Of a stretch of 64,000 nucleotides of DNA, positions 9,493 through 18,406 are shown one piece after another. Every line of letters starts with the position of its first letter. Position 1 is the first letter of the stretch. This DNA comes from Thermoleptolyngbya sichuanensis A183 (GTDB lineage Bacteria > Cyanobacteriota > Cyanobacteriia > Elainellales > Elainellaceae): assembly GCF_013177315.1 (NCBI RefSeq), contig NZ_CP053661.1, positions 2,232,001 through 2,296,000 of the forward strand, written 5' to 3'. Position numbers and translations under genes: made by a program. The notes beneath the pieces were generated by a model. The model had not been told where the DNA came from. It searched no databases and saw nothing but the letters and a program-made list of their open reading frames with translations.

Positions 9493-10305
9493 ATGGCAAG
9501 CTCTCAAGACCCCTTTCAAAACTCCCAGGATCAAAGCTCCCAGGATCAAAGCTTCAAAGCTCAGATTGCCGATCAGATTGCCGGGGATCGCCGGGATCAC
9601 CAGGATCGAATAATTGTGCCGCTGGATGCACCGACGCTAGAAGAGGCGATCGCCCTTGTAGACCAGATCTCCGCAGTCCGCTTTTGGAAAGTCGGGTTGG
9701 AACTCTTCGTCAGCACAGGCGCGACCATCCTGGCAGAACTGAAGGCGCGGCAGAAGCGAATTTTTCTTGACCTCAAATTTCACGACATTCCCAACACCAT
9801 GGCCGGAGCCTGTCGCGCCGCCGGACGCTATGGCGTGGACCTGCTTACCGTTCACGCCACGGCAGGCAAAGAGGCCCTCGTCGCCGCCAACGCCGCCGCC
9901 CAAGACGGAGCCGCCGCTGCGGGCAGCCCGCCCCCCAGGGTCATCGCCGTGACGGTGCTGACCAGCATTTCGCCCCGCACCCTCGCCTTCGAGCTAAAGG
10001 TTCCCCTGGAACTGCCCGACTTTGCCCTCCAGATGGCGCTACTGGCGCAAGACAGCGGACTATCCGGCGTGGTCTGTTCACCCCAGGAAGCCGCCCACCT
10101 GCGCCAGGTCTGTGGCGATCGCTTCCTGCTGGTCTGCCCCGGCGTGCGCCCCACTTGGGCCAGCGCCAACGACCAGCGCCGCGTCATGACTCCTGCCGAA
10201 GCGCTTCGGGCGGGCGCAAGTTATCTGGTGATCGGTCGCCCAATCACCGCTGCCCCCAATCCAGCAGAAGCGTTTGCGCGGATTTGTGAGGAGGCAGCGG
10301 CCTGA
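9493..10305 (+). CDS. pyrF: Orotidine 5'-phosphate decarboxylase
   Basis: Last step of UMP synthesis: decarboxylation of OMP. It is a type 1 enzyme with [11 protein letters not shown], the catalytic [10 protein letters not shown] segment, CPGVRP and the phosphate-binding YLVIGRPIT. At 270 residues it is longer than usual because of an N-terminal extension rich in Gln, Asp and Ser. The extension is encoded by short repeated sequence (repeats of CTCCCAGGATCAAAG), so the ATG at 9493 may not be the used start, although no better ATG follows before the barrel. Confidence 0.93.
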   Translation: MASSQDPFQNSQDQSSQDQSFKAQIADQIAGDRRDHQDRIIVPLDAPTLEEAIALVDQISAVRFWKVGLELFVSTGATILAELKARQKRIFLDLKFHDIPNTMAGACRAAGRYGVDLLTVHATAGKEALVAANAAAQDGAAAAGSPPPRVIAVTVLTSISPRTLAFELKVPLELPDFALQMALLAQDSGLSGVVCSPQEAAHLRQVCGDRFLLVCPGVRPTWASANDQRRVMTPAEALRAGASYLVIGRPITAAPNPAEAFARICEEAAA

Positions 10306-10426
10306 CAAAGCCGCCTGCTCCAGTTCTCCTGAATAGCGCTTAAGTAACGCTATCGACCAGCAATCCAAAATCCAAAACCCAAAATCTGCACTACGCTATC
10401 CCCACCACCTTCCAACCCCCTCCCCC

Positions 10427-11674
10427 TCACGCCTGCCGGGCACGGCAAATGCAAAACACCGATGTATAGCCGTGCAGAAATGTTGTGCTGCCGACGGGGC
10501 CAATTTCGCCATTGCAGAAAAAGCCGCTGACCGGCGCTTGGGTGATGTAGCGTCGGAACAGAGCGGAGTCGAAGTTCGGCTTGCCATACAGCCCTTCGCC
10601 GCGCCCCAAGCAGGAGAACATTAGCGCTCCGGCAGCAGACGTTTGCCCAGACTGGGCCTGGTAGCGGCGCAGCAGGGTTTCCAGGTCTGTCGCCGAGGCA
10701 TCGGCATCGCGCAGGTGAAACTGGATGCGCTGGCCCGGACGGACGCGATCGCCAATGGCCACTGCTCCAGCGCGGGGATCGACCCCCAGCAAATTGCGAA
10801 TCAGAAAATCGCCCTGCTCGAGCTGCTGCTTGAACTCACTCTGGGCAATGCCGACAAACAGCGAATGCTGGGCCAGCTCCCGGTCTTCTTCGCTGAGGTC
10901 TTGCAGTAGCTCTTGCAGCGCCTCTAGCGGCGTGCTGTCGGGGGTGGAACCAGGTTGGGCGGCTTCTGGCGCAATCTTAATCATAATATTGCGATCGCCC
11001 TCCACCACGCGAAACGGCTGGCCAATGGGCCGACAGCCCTGCGCCACAATGGTTTCCATCACCAGGTTGCCGCTCAGCGCCACGCCTACCACGCCGTCTC
11101 GGTAGAGCTTGCCGTTGCAAAACAGGTTGCCATGCCCCATCCCGCTGCCGTCCGTCAGACCCCCCACTTTGATTGCGCCCGGATAGGCATAGTCCAGCCC
11201 TTGCAGCAGGTCGTTAATGCTAGAAAACACAGGTTCCGCCATCAGGATAAAGTTGGGACGTTCGGCTGGATCAACGCCGACCAACTCAGCCCAGGCATCA
11301 GGCGGGCTATCCAGGTCGGGCAAGTCTTCCGCAGACAGGTGAAAGGCGTGGAGCTTGACCCCTGGGAGGCGGGCGAGGGTGAGGCTGAGGGCGGTTTCGC
11401 CTTCGATTTCCTGAATTTCCTGGATCGAGTCGGGGCCGGCCATTCCCACAATGCCGCCGCCGCCACAGCCCACCAGCACAGGCAGATCCAGCACCTCACT
11501 GAGTAGGGGCAACAGGCGGGGATATTCGCTGGCAAAGGTGGATGAGATGAAGACCAATCCCAGATCGGCAGGGGAACCCAACTGCGCTTGCGATCGCGCT
11601 ACCACTTCTCGCACTGCCGCTTCTAGAGACGGGCGCGTGGATAATGCATTGACCCATCGCATCGTGTCAGCCAC
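10427..11674 (-). CDS. FIST N/C domain protein (putative sensory)
   Basis: 415-residue protein with an N-terminal FIST domain (about 30-230; VGCGGGGIVG and GGLTDGSG regions) and a C-terminal FIST_C domain (about 240-390; ending in GFFCNGEIGPVG). FIST domains are thought to bind small ligands such as amino acids and are usually signalling or sensory modules; here no effector domain is attached. The start is GTG at 11674, with an ATG at 11662 as an alternative. It is divergent from cp12 with about 440 bases between. Confidence 0.88.
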   Translation of the reverse strand: MADTMRWVNALSTRPSLEAAVREVVARSQAQLGSPADLGLVFISSTFASEYPRLLPLLSEVLDLPVLVGCGGGGIVGMAGPDSIQEIQEIEGETALSLTLARLPGVKLHAFHLSAEDLPDLDSPPDAWAELVGVDPAERPNFILMAEPVFSSINDLLQGLDYAYPGAIKVGGLTDGSGMGHGNLFCNGKLYRDGVVGVALSGNLVMETIVAQGCRPIGQPFRVVEGDRNIMIKIAPEAAQPGSTPDSTPLEALQELLQDLSEEDRELAQHSLFVGIAQSEFKQQLEQGDFLIRNLLGVDPRAGAVAIGDRVRPGQRIQFHLRDADASATDLETLLRRYQAQSGQTSAAGALMFSCLGRGEGLYGKPNFDSALFRRYITQAPVSGFFCNGEIGPVGSTTFLHGYTSVFCICRARQA

Positions 11675-12118
11675 GGGCAGTTCCCCCTCGTATCAGTGAC
11701 AACTAGCTACTCATAGAAAAATGGTAGTGCCGAATGGGACAGTCGGGATATCTCGACCCACGGGAAAGGGCGATCGCTTGCTAGCATGGAGACGAGACAA
11801 AAACCTGTTTGATTCCAGCTTTAGGTAGACAGACCCCTTGCCTTAAGACCTTAAGACATTCCCGCCATTCTCTTGACGGCTCCCGTCCTCAGGGTACTCT
11901 AAGAAAAAGGATACCGGCCTGCTACCGAGAGGTTCCTCGCACGATCTGTCTGGATGCCTTCTACCGAGATGCCTGTTCTGAGCGCTGCTGCTCAGATCCG
12001 TCTCAGATTAGATGCCTCTCAGATTAGATGTTTCCTATGCTCCTTAGTAGAGCTTGTTAGTAGAGCTTGAAGCTCGAACCTTAGAATCAAATTTGCAACT
12101 TTAGAGCCACTGAAATCT
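11675..12118. other. Upstream region of cp12
   Basis: 444 bases between the FIST gene (minus) and cp12 (plus). It contains short imperfect repeats (CCTTAAGACCTTAAGAC near 11838; TCTCAGATTAGATG near 12000-12030; TTAGTAGAGCTTG near 12045-12070) but no gene. The promoters of both neighbours should lie here. Confidence 0.45.
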
Positions 12119-12343
12119 ATGAGCGATATCCAAGCCAAAATTCAACAAGAGCGCCAAGAAGCTCGCAAAGTCTGTGAACTCAAGGGCGACGGATCTGCCG
12201 AGTGTGCTGCCGCATGGGATGCAGTTGAGGAACTTCAGGCAGAAGCCTCCCACCAGCGCGACAAGGAAGTAGAGAAGACTTCGCTGGAGCAATACTGCGA
12301 CGACAACCCCGAAGCCGCAGAGTGCCGCGTCTACGACAACTAG
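12119..12343 (+). CDS. cp12: Calvin cycle protein CP12
   Basis: 74-residue redox switch that ties GAPDH and phosphoribulokinase into an inactive complex in the dark. The core motif AWDAVEEL is present. Both cysteine pairs survive: Cys19/Cys29 and Cys60/Cys68, so the protein should form both regulatory disulfides. It is monocistronic here, followed by a hairpin-rich repeat at 12414-12510. Length and composition are typical of stand-alone cyanobacterial CP12. Confidence 0.96.
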   Translation: MSDIQAKIQQERQEARKVCELKGDGSAECAAAWDAVEELQAEASHQRDKEVEKTSLEQYCDDNPEAAECRVYDN

Positions 12344-12413
12344 TCGAATCAATCGAATAATAGAGGGTTTCCTTAGAGGGTGTTTGAAAGGGTATCGCCT
12401 GTAATGTTAAGCA

Positions 12414-12510
12414 TTCAGAGATCCCCCCTTAGCACCCCCTTAAAAAGGGGGGAAACTGCCTTAGAGTCCCCCTTTTTCCTTAAGATCCCCCTTAAAAGGG
12501 GGGATTCGGG
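12414..12510. repeat. CCCCCTTAAAAGGGGG-type palindromic repeat
   Basis: Two nested palindromes built on CCCCTTAAAAAGGGG: CACCCCCTTAAAAAGGGGGG and, 40 bases on, TCCCCCTTAAAAGGGGGGA. They could fold as hairpins and act as a bidirectional terminator between cp12 and the next gene. A related copy lies at 60585-60665. This is a dispersed repeat type seen in many cyanobacteria. Confidence 0.75.
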
Positions 12511-12797
12511 GGAATCTTACACGCTTTGCTACAAATCGTAGGACTTTTCAAATGTCCTCTTGGGCGGAGCCATTGAGTTGGCTCTATGTACCAAGAGGCA
12601 GGCTACTTTGGATTGAAGTCGCCTGGCTATGGCTTGTGATTCCGCAAGCTTTGGTGATGGGCAGAGAGATGGAGAGCGATCGCCCGCTCAATTCTCTCTG
12701 TCCATTGCTGTTTCTGCCCTCTGCCTTTTGCCCCATCTGGCATTAGCATGAAGAAAACTCGGTTTTACCACTCGGTTTTTTCAAACGCTGTGCTGTG

Positions 12798-13118
12798 ATG
12801 GTTGCGCTGCTCATTTTGATGATTGGACTCACCCCCTCACTGGTGTCGCTCTGGATCATGCGACAAGCCGATGCCCAGGCTCAAGAGCGACTGCGCCATG
12901 CGCTAGAGGCGATCGCCCATCGAGGACTCCCCTCCCTCCAGCCCACGCCAGACCTGCGCTACATCGAAGGCATCGGGCTGCTGATTGGAGACTTTACCTG
13001 TCGCTACAACGCGCGATCGCGCTACCTCCGCTGCGCCATCAACCCGTCGGGCCCCTGCGAAGGCTGCCGACAATACGACCCGGTGATTCCCGATGAGTCG
13101 GTGATGCTCGATTCCTGA
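12798..13118 (+). CDS. DUF6464 family membrane-anchored protein
   Basis: 106 residues from the ATG at 12798 (a GTG sits immediately upstream). An N-terminal transmembrane segment (about 1-20) is followed by a short soluble domain with a cysteine-rich motif, FTCRYNARSRYLRCAINPSG followed by CEGC. That pattern fits the cyanobacterial DUF6464 family; four cysteines suggest a metal site or disulfides. No function is known. It lies between cp12 and an EamA transporter with no clear operon partner. Confidence 0.7.
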   Translation: MVALLILMIGLTPSLVSLWIMRQADAQAQERLRHALEAIAHRGLPSLQPTPDLRYIEGIGLLIGDFTCRYNARSRYLRCAINPSGPCEGCRQYDPVIPDESVMLDS

Positions 13119-13229
13119 GCAACGCGCACAATTTCCTGAGGCGAATTGCTCTATAGTGCAGAAGTTGCAGAAGTTATAGTGCAGAAGTCAAACGTAAGGT
13201 TCAGGTAGGCAGCAGGCGGTCGGGCAACT

Positions 13230-14249
13230 TTGAGTAACGCAGAACAAAATCTGGAGCCGCAAATGACCGATTTGGCGGCAGGTTCGGCAGTTGGCTCGAC
13301 GGATCTGGAATGGCAGGCCGCGGCCGAGTCTTCGGCGGGCCAGACCGGACAAAGCAGCCCCGCAGACTGGCAGGCGGCCGCAGCGCTGGGGCTGGCCCTA
13401 TTTGGTATTTCCATTGGCTCTATCTTTTTTGTGGCGGCGGGGCGCGAGATGAGTCCCAACGCGATCGCCCTCAATCGTCTGATCATCGCGGCGATCGTCT
13501 TTGCTGGGCTAAACGGGATTCAGGCAGTGCGCCAGCCCGATTTGATTCTGGAGCTTCGTAAGACCAATCCACCAAAAGTTTTGGACGGGCTGCTGCTGCT
13601 GGCGGCGGGCGTTTGCTTTGCGCTGTCGCTGGTGCTGCTGGCCTGGTCGTTTACCCAGACCAGCGTTGCCAAAGCCTCGCTGTTTACCCACATGATGCCG
13701 CTGTTCACCACGCTGGGCGCATGGCTGGTGCTGGGGCGGCGGTTTAGCAGGCGATTTTTGATTGGCATGATGGTGGCGGTGGTCGGGGCGATCGCCATTG
13801 GCATCGACGACTTTGGCGGCGGCGACAACAGCCTGTGGGGGGATGCGGCGGCCCTGGGCGTGGCGCTGCTGTTTGCCACCGAAATTTTGATTATGGAACA
13901 GTTGCGATCGCGCTTTTCGGTACCCCTGCTGGCAATGGGCGAATGCGCGATTGGCAGTCTGCTGCTGCTGCCCACTGTGCTGCTCCAAGGCGAATCGCCC
14001 CTGCCCCCAAGCGGAACGAGCGCGGCGGCCGTCGTGGGGCTGGCGCTGATGACGCAAATGGGTGGCCACGGGCTGATTACCTACAGCCTCAAGCGGTTTT
14101 CGGCGGGCGTGGTGTCGGTGGTGCTGCTGGCGGTGCCGATGATTTCCGCAGGGCTGGCGCTGGTGGCGTTTTCGCAGACCATTAGCCTGATGGATGCGAT
14201 CGCCTTTGCGGTCGTGCTGACAGGCATTTATCTGTCCATTACCAAGTAA
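13230..14249 (+). CDS. EamA/DMT superfamily permease
   Basis: 339-residue transporter of the drug/metabolite superfamily. A soluble N-terminal extension (about 1-48, rich in Ala, Glu and Gln) precedes about ten transmembrane helices arranged as two EamA repeats; the first includes FTQTSVAKASLFTHMMPLFT, typical of the family. The start is TTG at 13230, with no better ATG before the first helix except Met 12. The substrate is unknown. Confidence 0.85.
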   Translation: MSNAEQNLEPQMTDLAAGSAVGSTDLEWQAAAESSAGQTGQSSPADWQAAAALGLALFGISIGSIFFVAAGREMSPNAIALNRLIIAAIVFAGLNGIQAVRQPDLILELRKTNPPKVLDGLLLLAAGVCFALSLVLLAWSFTQTSVAKASLFTHMMPLFTTLGAWLVLGRRFSRRFLIGMMVAVVGAIAIGIDDFGGGDNSLWGDAAALGVALLFATEILIMEQLRSRFSVPLLAMGECAIGSLLLLPTVLLQGESPLPPSGTSAAAVVGLALMTQMGGHGLITYSLKRFSAGVVSVVLLAVPMISAGLALVAFSQTISLMDAIAFAVVLTGIYLSITK

Positions 14250-14366
14250 GATCGCGAAGTTTTTGCTTTAGTTCTTTCCAAAAGAAAAACATAAGTTACG
14301 ATTTAGAAAATCGTCGAAAGCCATCGCTATACTTTCACCTGAAGCCTTACAAGTTAAACCAGCAAA

Positions 14367-14377
14367 GCGACGTGAAC
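14367..14377. repeat. Left target-site duplication of MITE-A copy 1
   Basis: The 11-bp sequence GCGACGTGAAC occurs at 14367-14377 and again at 14537-14547, exactly bracketing the family A element. Duplications of 9-13 bp are known for IS4-family elements. Confidence 0.85.
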
Positions 14378-14536
14378 CTGGTTGCCTGACACAAGTCCCG
14401 AAAGCCCAGAAAATTCGTTGTCTTGGGATCGAAGCCCATAGCTCCTGAGTTGGAGCCGGAGGGCTTGGTCAGAGGAGCTTTTGGGCCAGCGTCCCCTACG
14501 AGAAATCAGGGGTTTCCAGAGATGTGTCAGGCAGTC
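14378..14536 (+). mobile_element. MITE family A, copy 1 (159 bp)
   Basis: A non-coding element with terminal inverted repeats CTGGTTGCCTGACACA and (complement of the right end) GACTGCCTGACACA, flanked by an 11-bp direct repeat. Its body contains the inverted pair TCCTGAGTTGGAGCCGGAGG. Other copies are at 44040-44136 (partial), about 48555-48730 (diverged) and 60804-60965. The same termini bound the complete IS4-family element at 44137-45454, so this is probably its non-autonomous derivative. It sits immediately before the next gene and supplies an extra GTG in that frame at 14524. Confidence 0.88.
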
Positions 14537-14541
14537 GCGAC

Positions 14542-15123
14542 GTGAACAGCATTTTACCGTCCAATCTATTCGATACACTGGTCTATGTCATTCCAGGATT
14601 TTTAATCGGCATTTCTCTGCTGTTTCTATTCTCACCAGAATCCTTAAGCCTGGATAATGACAAGATTGGCCTTGGAATGCTGACCCTTTTTTTGATTCTG
14701 TCCTACGTGTTGGGCATCATCGTTCATCGGCTCTCAGAAACGGTCATCTATCCGCTGTACTACCTGTTTGGAGAGGGAGTGCTAGAGGAGATTATTAGAG
14801 ACTTTCCAGATATAGAGACGGTTCGAGCGCTGATCGACAACAGCCTGGAAATTACTCCCCTGGGCGATGTTGACTACTATCGATATGCATCGCTCATTGT
14901 CTATGAAAAGCTGCCTAAAACTGCCGAAATCGCTGAAAAGATGATGGCTATGAGTACGATGTCTCGGAGTCTTCTCATCTGCTTTCCCATTTTTGCCCTA
15001 TCTGCAACAAAGGCGTTTACCCGAAAGTTTTCCAAGAGGATGGAACTCTCAATTTTCTTATTGTTGGGTGTTGTTTTGCTATTTATCGAGGTTGTCTTGC
15101 TGAGGAGCTTTTTGTTCTATTGA
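14542..15123 (+). CDS. Four-helix membrane protein of unknown function
   Basis: About 193 residues from the GTG at 14542. Four hydrophobic segments are visible: near 9-30 (VYVIPGFLIGISLLFLF), 41-62, 140-157 and 165-187, with a soluble middle containing many acidic residues. I do not recognise the family. An in-frame GTG at 14524 lies inside the MITE end, so it is not ancestral. The target duplication GCGACGTGAAC includes the GTG at 14542, so the original start region survives but the upstream promoter was pushed away by the insertion. Base composition is more AT-rich than the neighbours, which suggests acquisition. Confidence 0.65.
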   Translation: MNSILPSNLFDTLVYVIPGFLIGISLLFLFSPESLSLDNDKIGLGMLTLFLILSYVLGIIVHRLSETVIYPLYYLFGEGVLEEIIRDFPDIETVRALIDNSLEITPLGDVDYYRYASLIVYEKLPKTAEIAEKMMAMSTMSRSLLICFPIFALSATKAFTRKFSKRMELSIFLLLGVVLLFIEVVLLRSFLFY

Positions 15124-15258
15124 TCTTCTTCTGTATGGGAAGTTTTGAGGGGATATATCGTCTATAGTAAGCTGGAGAGTTAGGATAAAGCTGTCCTGAA
15201 GATTGATTCAAGTCCCAATCTGAAATCAAGCCCCGATTCATCATCAGGTTGACTCACC

Positions 15259-16038
15259 ATGCCCCGCCAGACACCACTCCTCTCTAGCCCGACGCAATGG
15301 GTGCAGGTTCCCAACGGCGATTTGCAGATTGATGCTTATCTGGCGATGCCTGCGGGCGACGGGCCGTTTCCGGCGGTGGTGGTGATTCAGGAGATTTTTG
15401 GGGTGAATGAGCATATCCGCGACGTGACAGAGCGCGTTGCAGGGCTGGGCTATGTGGCGATCGCCCCTGCCATTTATCAGCGACTTGCGCCGGGGTTCGA
15501 GGCGGGCTACACGCCAGAAGACGTGAAGCAGGGACGGGTTTACAAAGAGCAGACGAAGCGAGAAGACCTGTTGAGTGATATCCAGGCGGCGATCGCCTTT
15601 TTGCACGCGCTGCCCCAGGTCAAACCCGGCGGTGTTGGCTGCATCGGCTTTTGCTTTGGCGGGCATGTGGCGTATCTGGCGGCGACGCTGCCAGAAGTCG
15701 TGGCTACTGCATCTTTCTACGGGGCGGGCATCACCACCTGGTGTCCTGGCAATGGCATTCCCACCGTCAGCTACACGCCAGATATCAACGGCACGATCTA
15801 TCTATTCTTTGGCAAAGAGGATGCCAGCATTCCCCAAGAGCAGGTAGATCAAATCGAATCGACCCTCCAGGAAAACTACATCGCGCATCGCGTCTTTCGC
15901 TATGACGGTGCGGGGCACGGCTTCTTCTGCGATCGCCGGCCCGACTATCGGCCCGAAGCGGCTGCTGATGCTTGGGAAAAAGTCCAGCAGCTTTTTCAAC
16001 AGCTTCAGACCGACAGCGACACCGATAGCGCTTTGTAG
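15259..16038 (+). CDS. Dienelactone hydrolase family protein
   Basis: 259-residue alpha/beta hydrolase. The nucleophile elbow GCIGFCFGGH has Cys in the position used by dienelactone hydrolases, and GAGHGF supplies the catalytic His; FFGKEDASIP is where the Asp is expected. Family members hydrolyse dienelactones in chloro-aromatic breakdown, but cyanobacterial members are general carboxylester hydrolases of unknown substrate. Monocistronic, cytoplasmic. Confidence 0.9.
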   Translation: MPRQTPLLSSPTQWVQVPNGDLQIDAYLAMPAGDGPFPAVVVIQEIFGVNEHIRDVTERVAGLGYVAIAPAIYQRLAPGFEAGYTPEDVKQGRVYKEQTKREDLLSDIQAAIAFLHALPQVKPGGVGCIGFCFGGHVAYLAATLPEVVATASFYGAGITTWCPGNGIPTVSYTPDINGTIYLFFGKEDASIPQEQVDQIESTLQENYIAHRVFRYDGAGHGFFCDRRPDYRPEAAADAWEKVQQLFQQLQTDSDTDSAL

Positions 16039-16097
16039 GCTGCGATTCCGAACCGCTACTCTGGATCGAGTCATCGGAAACGCCAGCGCTTCTGCTG

Positions 16098-16316
16098 CTA
16101 AAGGCTGAAGTTGGCGGCTGCTTCTCCGGGCATGACCGGTGGCAGCGTTTCAAGAAACTCCACCAAATCGTTCATTTGGCTGTAGGGACGACCGATAAAG
16201 TATCGACTTTCGACCCAATACAGAAGGCGATTGTCCATCATGCTAATGCGGAGGGTGCAGCCCCGGTCCTCCGCGAAGCGAAACACGTCTGCAATATTCA
16301 CGGTACTACCAATCAT
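16098..16316 (-). CDS. Small hypothetical protein (72 residues)
   Basis: A short soluble frame with mixed composition and no repeats. Codon use resembles the neighbouring genes. No motif, signal peptide or membrane segment is seen, and I do not recognise the family. It is convergent with the dienelactone hydrolase gene, 60 bases away. It is kept because its frame is the only plausible coding potential here. Confidence 0.5.
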   Translation of the reverse strand: MIGSTVNIADVFRFAEDRGCTLRISMMDNRLLYWVESRYFIGRPYSQMNDLVEFLETLPPVMPGEAAANFSL

Positions 16317-16973
16317 GTGAGTCTTGACTCCATCTAGGTTTGGACTAAGTTTGGATGAACCTACAGCTGAGGGGATATGCGGATGACTCAGCGTTCCATG
16401 TCAGTGAGATTTGGCAACTGTTGCGCGGCCTTAGAACAAAAAAGGTTCTTTGGATTTTGCATGTCCGTGGTTTTGCGGCGGGCGTTCCGAGAACCTGAGC
16501 AGAGACGTTCCTGAATGATCCTATTCTTTATATTTTTTTAATCTTTAGGACTCCGTAGTTTCAACGATTTTTTCTTTGCAGACAAGCTTTTCTCCGTGGA
16601 ATACGCAGGTATCAGTATTTGGAGTGAAAGATTTTAGAGCTAATTTATGAAGCAAATCTTAAGAAGCCTGAAACTCTTGGCATGTGTGGCTTTGAGGTCA
16701 TGTTTGCCCAGGAAAAGCGGTTTCTCGGAAATCCTTGATTAACAAGGCTTTCAGGCTCCTTTACAAATTAGCTCTTAATCAGTAGCTACGCAATTACGAC
16801 GAATTTCTGGGATTTTGGGTTATTTTCTATCAACTTTCATCGGCTGAGTTTACTAGAAATCATTGAACTTTGCCGAGCCTGAATGGCGTGAGGGATTGAT
16901 AAAGTGGCGACCTGAAGTCGCGATTTGAGACTAGTATTTAGGTATTACTCAGTTCAATCCATGCAGGTTCGCT
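16317..16973. other. Long intergenic region upstream of nurA-like gene
   Basis: 657 bases without a supported gene. It is AT-richer than its surroundings and contains MITE family B copy 1 (16635-16777). No tRNA, riboswitch or conserved frame was recognised in the remainder. Confidence 0.5.
16635..16777 (+). mobile_element. MITE family B, copy 1 (about 143 bp)
   Basis: Ends are an imperfect inverted repeat: TAGAGCTAATTTATGAAGC on the left and (complement) TAAGAGCTAATTTGTAAAGG on the right. The interior holds further inverted pairs: AAGCCTGAAA with its partner inside GGCTTTCAGGCTCC. Nearly identical copies lie at 22328-22470 (same orientation) and 60666-60979 (inverted, interrupted by a family A element). 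It is non-coding; the mobilising transposase is not identified. Confidence 0.85.
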
Positions 16974-18161
16974 ATGACGCTCAAGCCTTCCCAGATTTTG
17001 CAACTGCTGGATGCTCGACGGGAGCAGTTCACCGCGTTTGATCGGTCAGCAGTGCAGCGGTTGCAGAGCTACTGGGCGGCGCTGCGCCAGTTTTCTCAGC
17101 TTTCCGACGAGGGGCGATCGCACTTGCTGGCCCAATATCCGGGCGATGACTTGGGCGCACGACCGATCGAGAGCCTGGCCCATGCGCCGCAGTGCGTGTT
17201 GCCCTGCCAACTCCAGTGGGACAACCGAGAACAGAGCTTGGCCTGGGCCCGCGATCGCCTGCTGAATGTCACCACCTTTGCCGTTGATGGGTCGCAGATT
17301 TACCCCGGCAAAGACCTGTCGATTCCTGTGGCGCTGGTGCAAATTGGCTGGTATGAAAATCATCACCGTCCCAGCGGAGCCTACGAAAAGGACGTGGCGG
17401 TAGACCTAATGACCCCGCAGGATTTGCGCGAGGGCGGCAAGGGCGACCCAGTGGATCGGCGGGTGAATATGCGTCGATTTCAGCTTGAAACGCGGCGGCT
17501 GACGGAGTATATCCAGGGCCGAAAAGAGCAATTACAGAACCTCTCCGAGAAAACGCTGGTGTTTCTGGACGGGTCGATGGTGGCCAGCTTTGCAGAACCG
17601 TTTGACGAGGCAAACCAGCAGTTTTATGTAGATTGTCTGCTGCCGCTGCTGCACGCCAGCGAAGCTCAGCGAGTGCCCTTGGTGGCCTATATCGACACGT
17701 CCTATGCCGATGACCTAGTGCGGATGCTGCGGCTGTTGTATGACCTGGAGCCAGCCGACGCGATTCACGACGCGCAGATTTTGAACGCGCTGATGCGCTG
17801 GGGCGATCGCACGCCGCTGTTTCTCTGCGAGCGGCCGGGCATTTTAAGTCGCTATGGCCACCATCGCCGCCGGATTGCCTTTACGTATTTAAAGACCACC
17901 CGCGACACCTACCCGGCTCGGCTGGAACTCCCGCTGTGGGTGGTGGAGGCGGGCTTGGCGGACACTGTGATTGACTGGGTGCGGGCGGAGGTGATTGCGG
18001 GCGGCGGCTATCCCTACGCCATCGAAACGGCGGATCAGACTGCGGTGCTGCAAGTGGGCGATCGCCAGTTGTTCTTTCGCCTTTTGCAAGAATGGGCCGA
18101 CAAGCAGGGGCTAGACCTGCGCTTTTCTCGCAAGATGGTAAGCAAGGCCCGGCGGCGCTAG
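16974..18161 (+). CDS. NurA domain nuclease-like protein
   Basis: 395 residues. The NurA signature is visible as AVDGSQIYPGKD (first acidic site, Asp near 103) and VFLDGSMVASF (second), followed by VAYIDTSYADDLVRML. NurA is a 5'-3' exonuclease that works with the HerA helicase in archaeal end resection; cyanobacteria carry divergent versions of less clear role. No HerA-like ATPase is adjacent. The start is ATG at 16974. Confidence 0.85.
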   Translation: MTLKPSQILQLLDARREQFTAFDRSAVQRLQSYWAALRQFSQLSDEGRSHLLAQYPGDDLGARPIESLAHAPQCVLPCQLQWDNREQSLAWARDRLLNVTTFAVDGSQIYPGKDLSIPVALVQIGWYENHHRPSGAYEKDVAVDLMTPQDLREGGKGDPVDRRVNMRRFQLETRRLTEYIQGRKEQLQNLSEKTLVFLDGSMVASFAEPFDEANQQFYVDCLLPLLHASEAQRVPLVAYIDTSYADDLVRMLRLLYDLEPADAIHDAQILNALMRWGDRTPLFLCERPGILSRYGHHRRRIAFTYLKTTRDTYPARLELPLWVVEAGLADTVIDWVRAEVIAGGGYPYAIETADQTAVLQVGDRQLFFRLLQEWADKQGLDLRFSRKMVSKARRR

Positions 18162-18189
18162 CCCCACCAGACCGCAGCCTATTTAGGAC

Positions 18190-18280
18190 AGGAGTTACGC
18201 ACTTGCGACAAGTTTTCCAAGTTCTGAACGATTTCTCGCGGACGCAGCCTGCGAGAAATCGTTCAACTGCGTAAGTCCTA
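18190..18280 (+). repeat. Dispersed repeat family C, copy 1
   Basis: About 90 bp with ends resembling GTTACGCACTTGCGA and TGCGTAAGTCCT and a central hairpin made of CGATTTCTCGCG and its near complement TGCGAGAAATCG. Family members are at 27130-27233, 34347-34435, 42208-42296 and 54416-54505. All are intergenic and non-coding. Confidence 0.82.
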
Positions 18281-18406
18281 TCGGACATTCAGGATCAATA
18301 AAATTTTCTAGAGATTATCCCTAAACGGCCCGCAATAGGGGTATCTATGAGGTCGGGACTCTCCAGCGTACACACTGGCGGAGAGCCACCGTGAGGAGAG
18401 CCATTC

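Noticed and set aside
12552-12746. 64-residue frame between cp12 and the DUF6464 gene
   Set aside because: It follows a palindromic repeat, has low-complexity ends and no plausible domain; likely chance.
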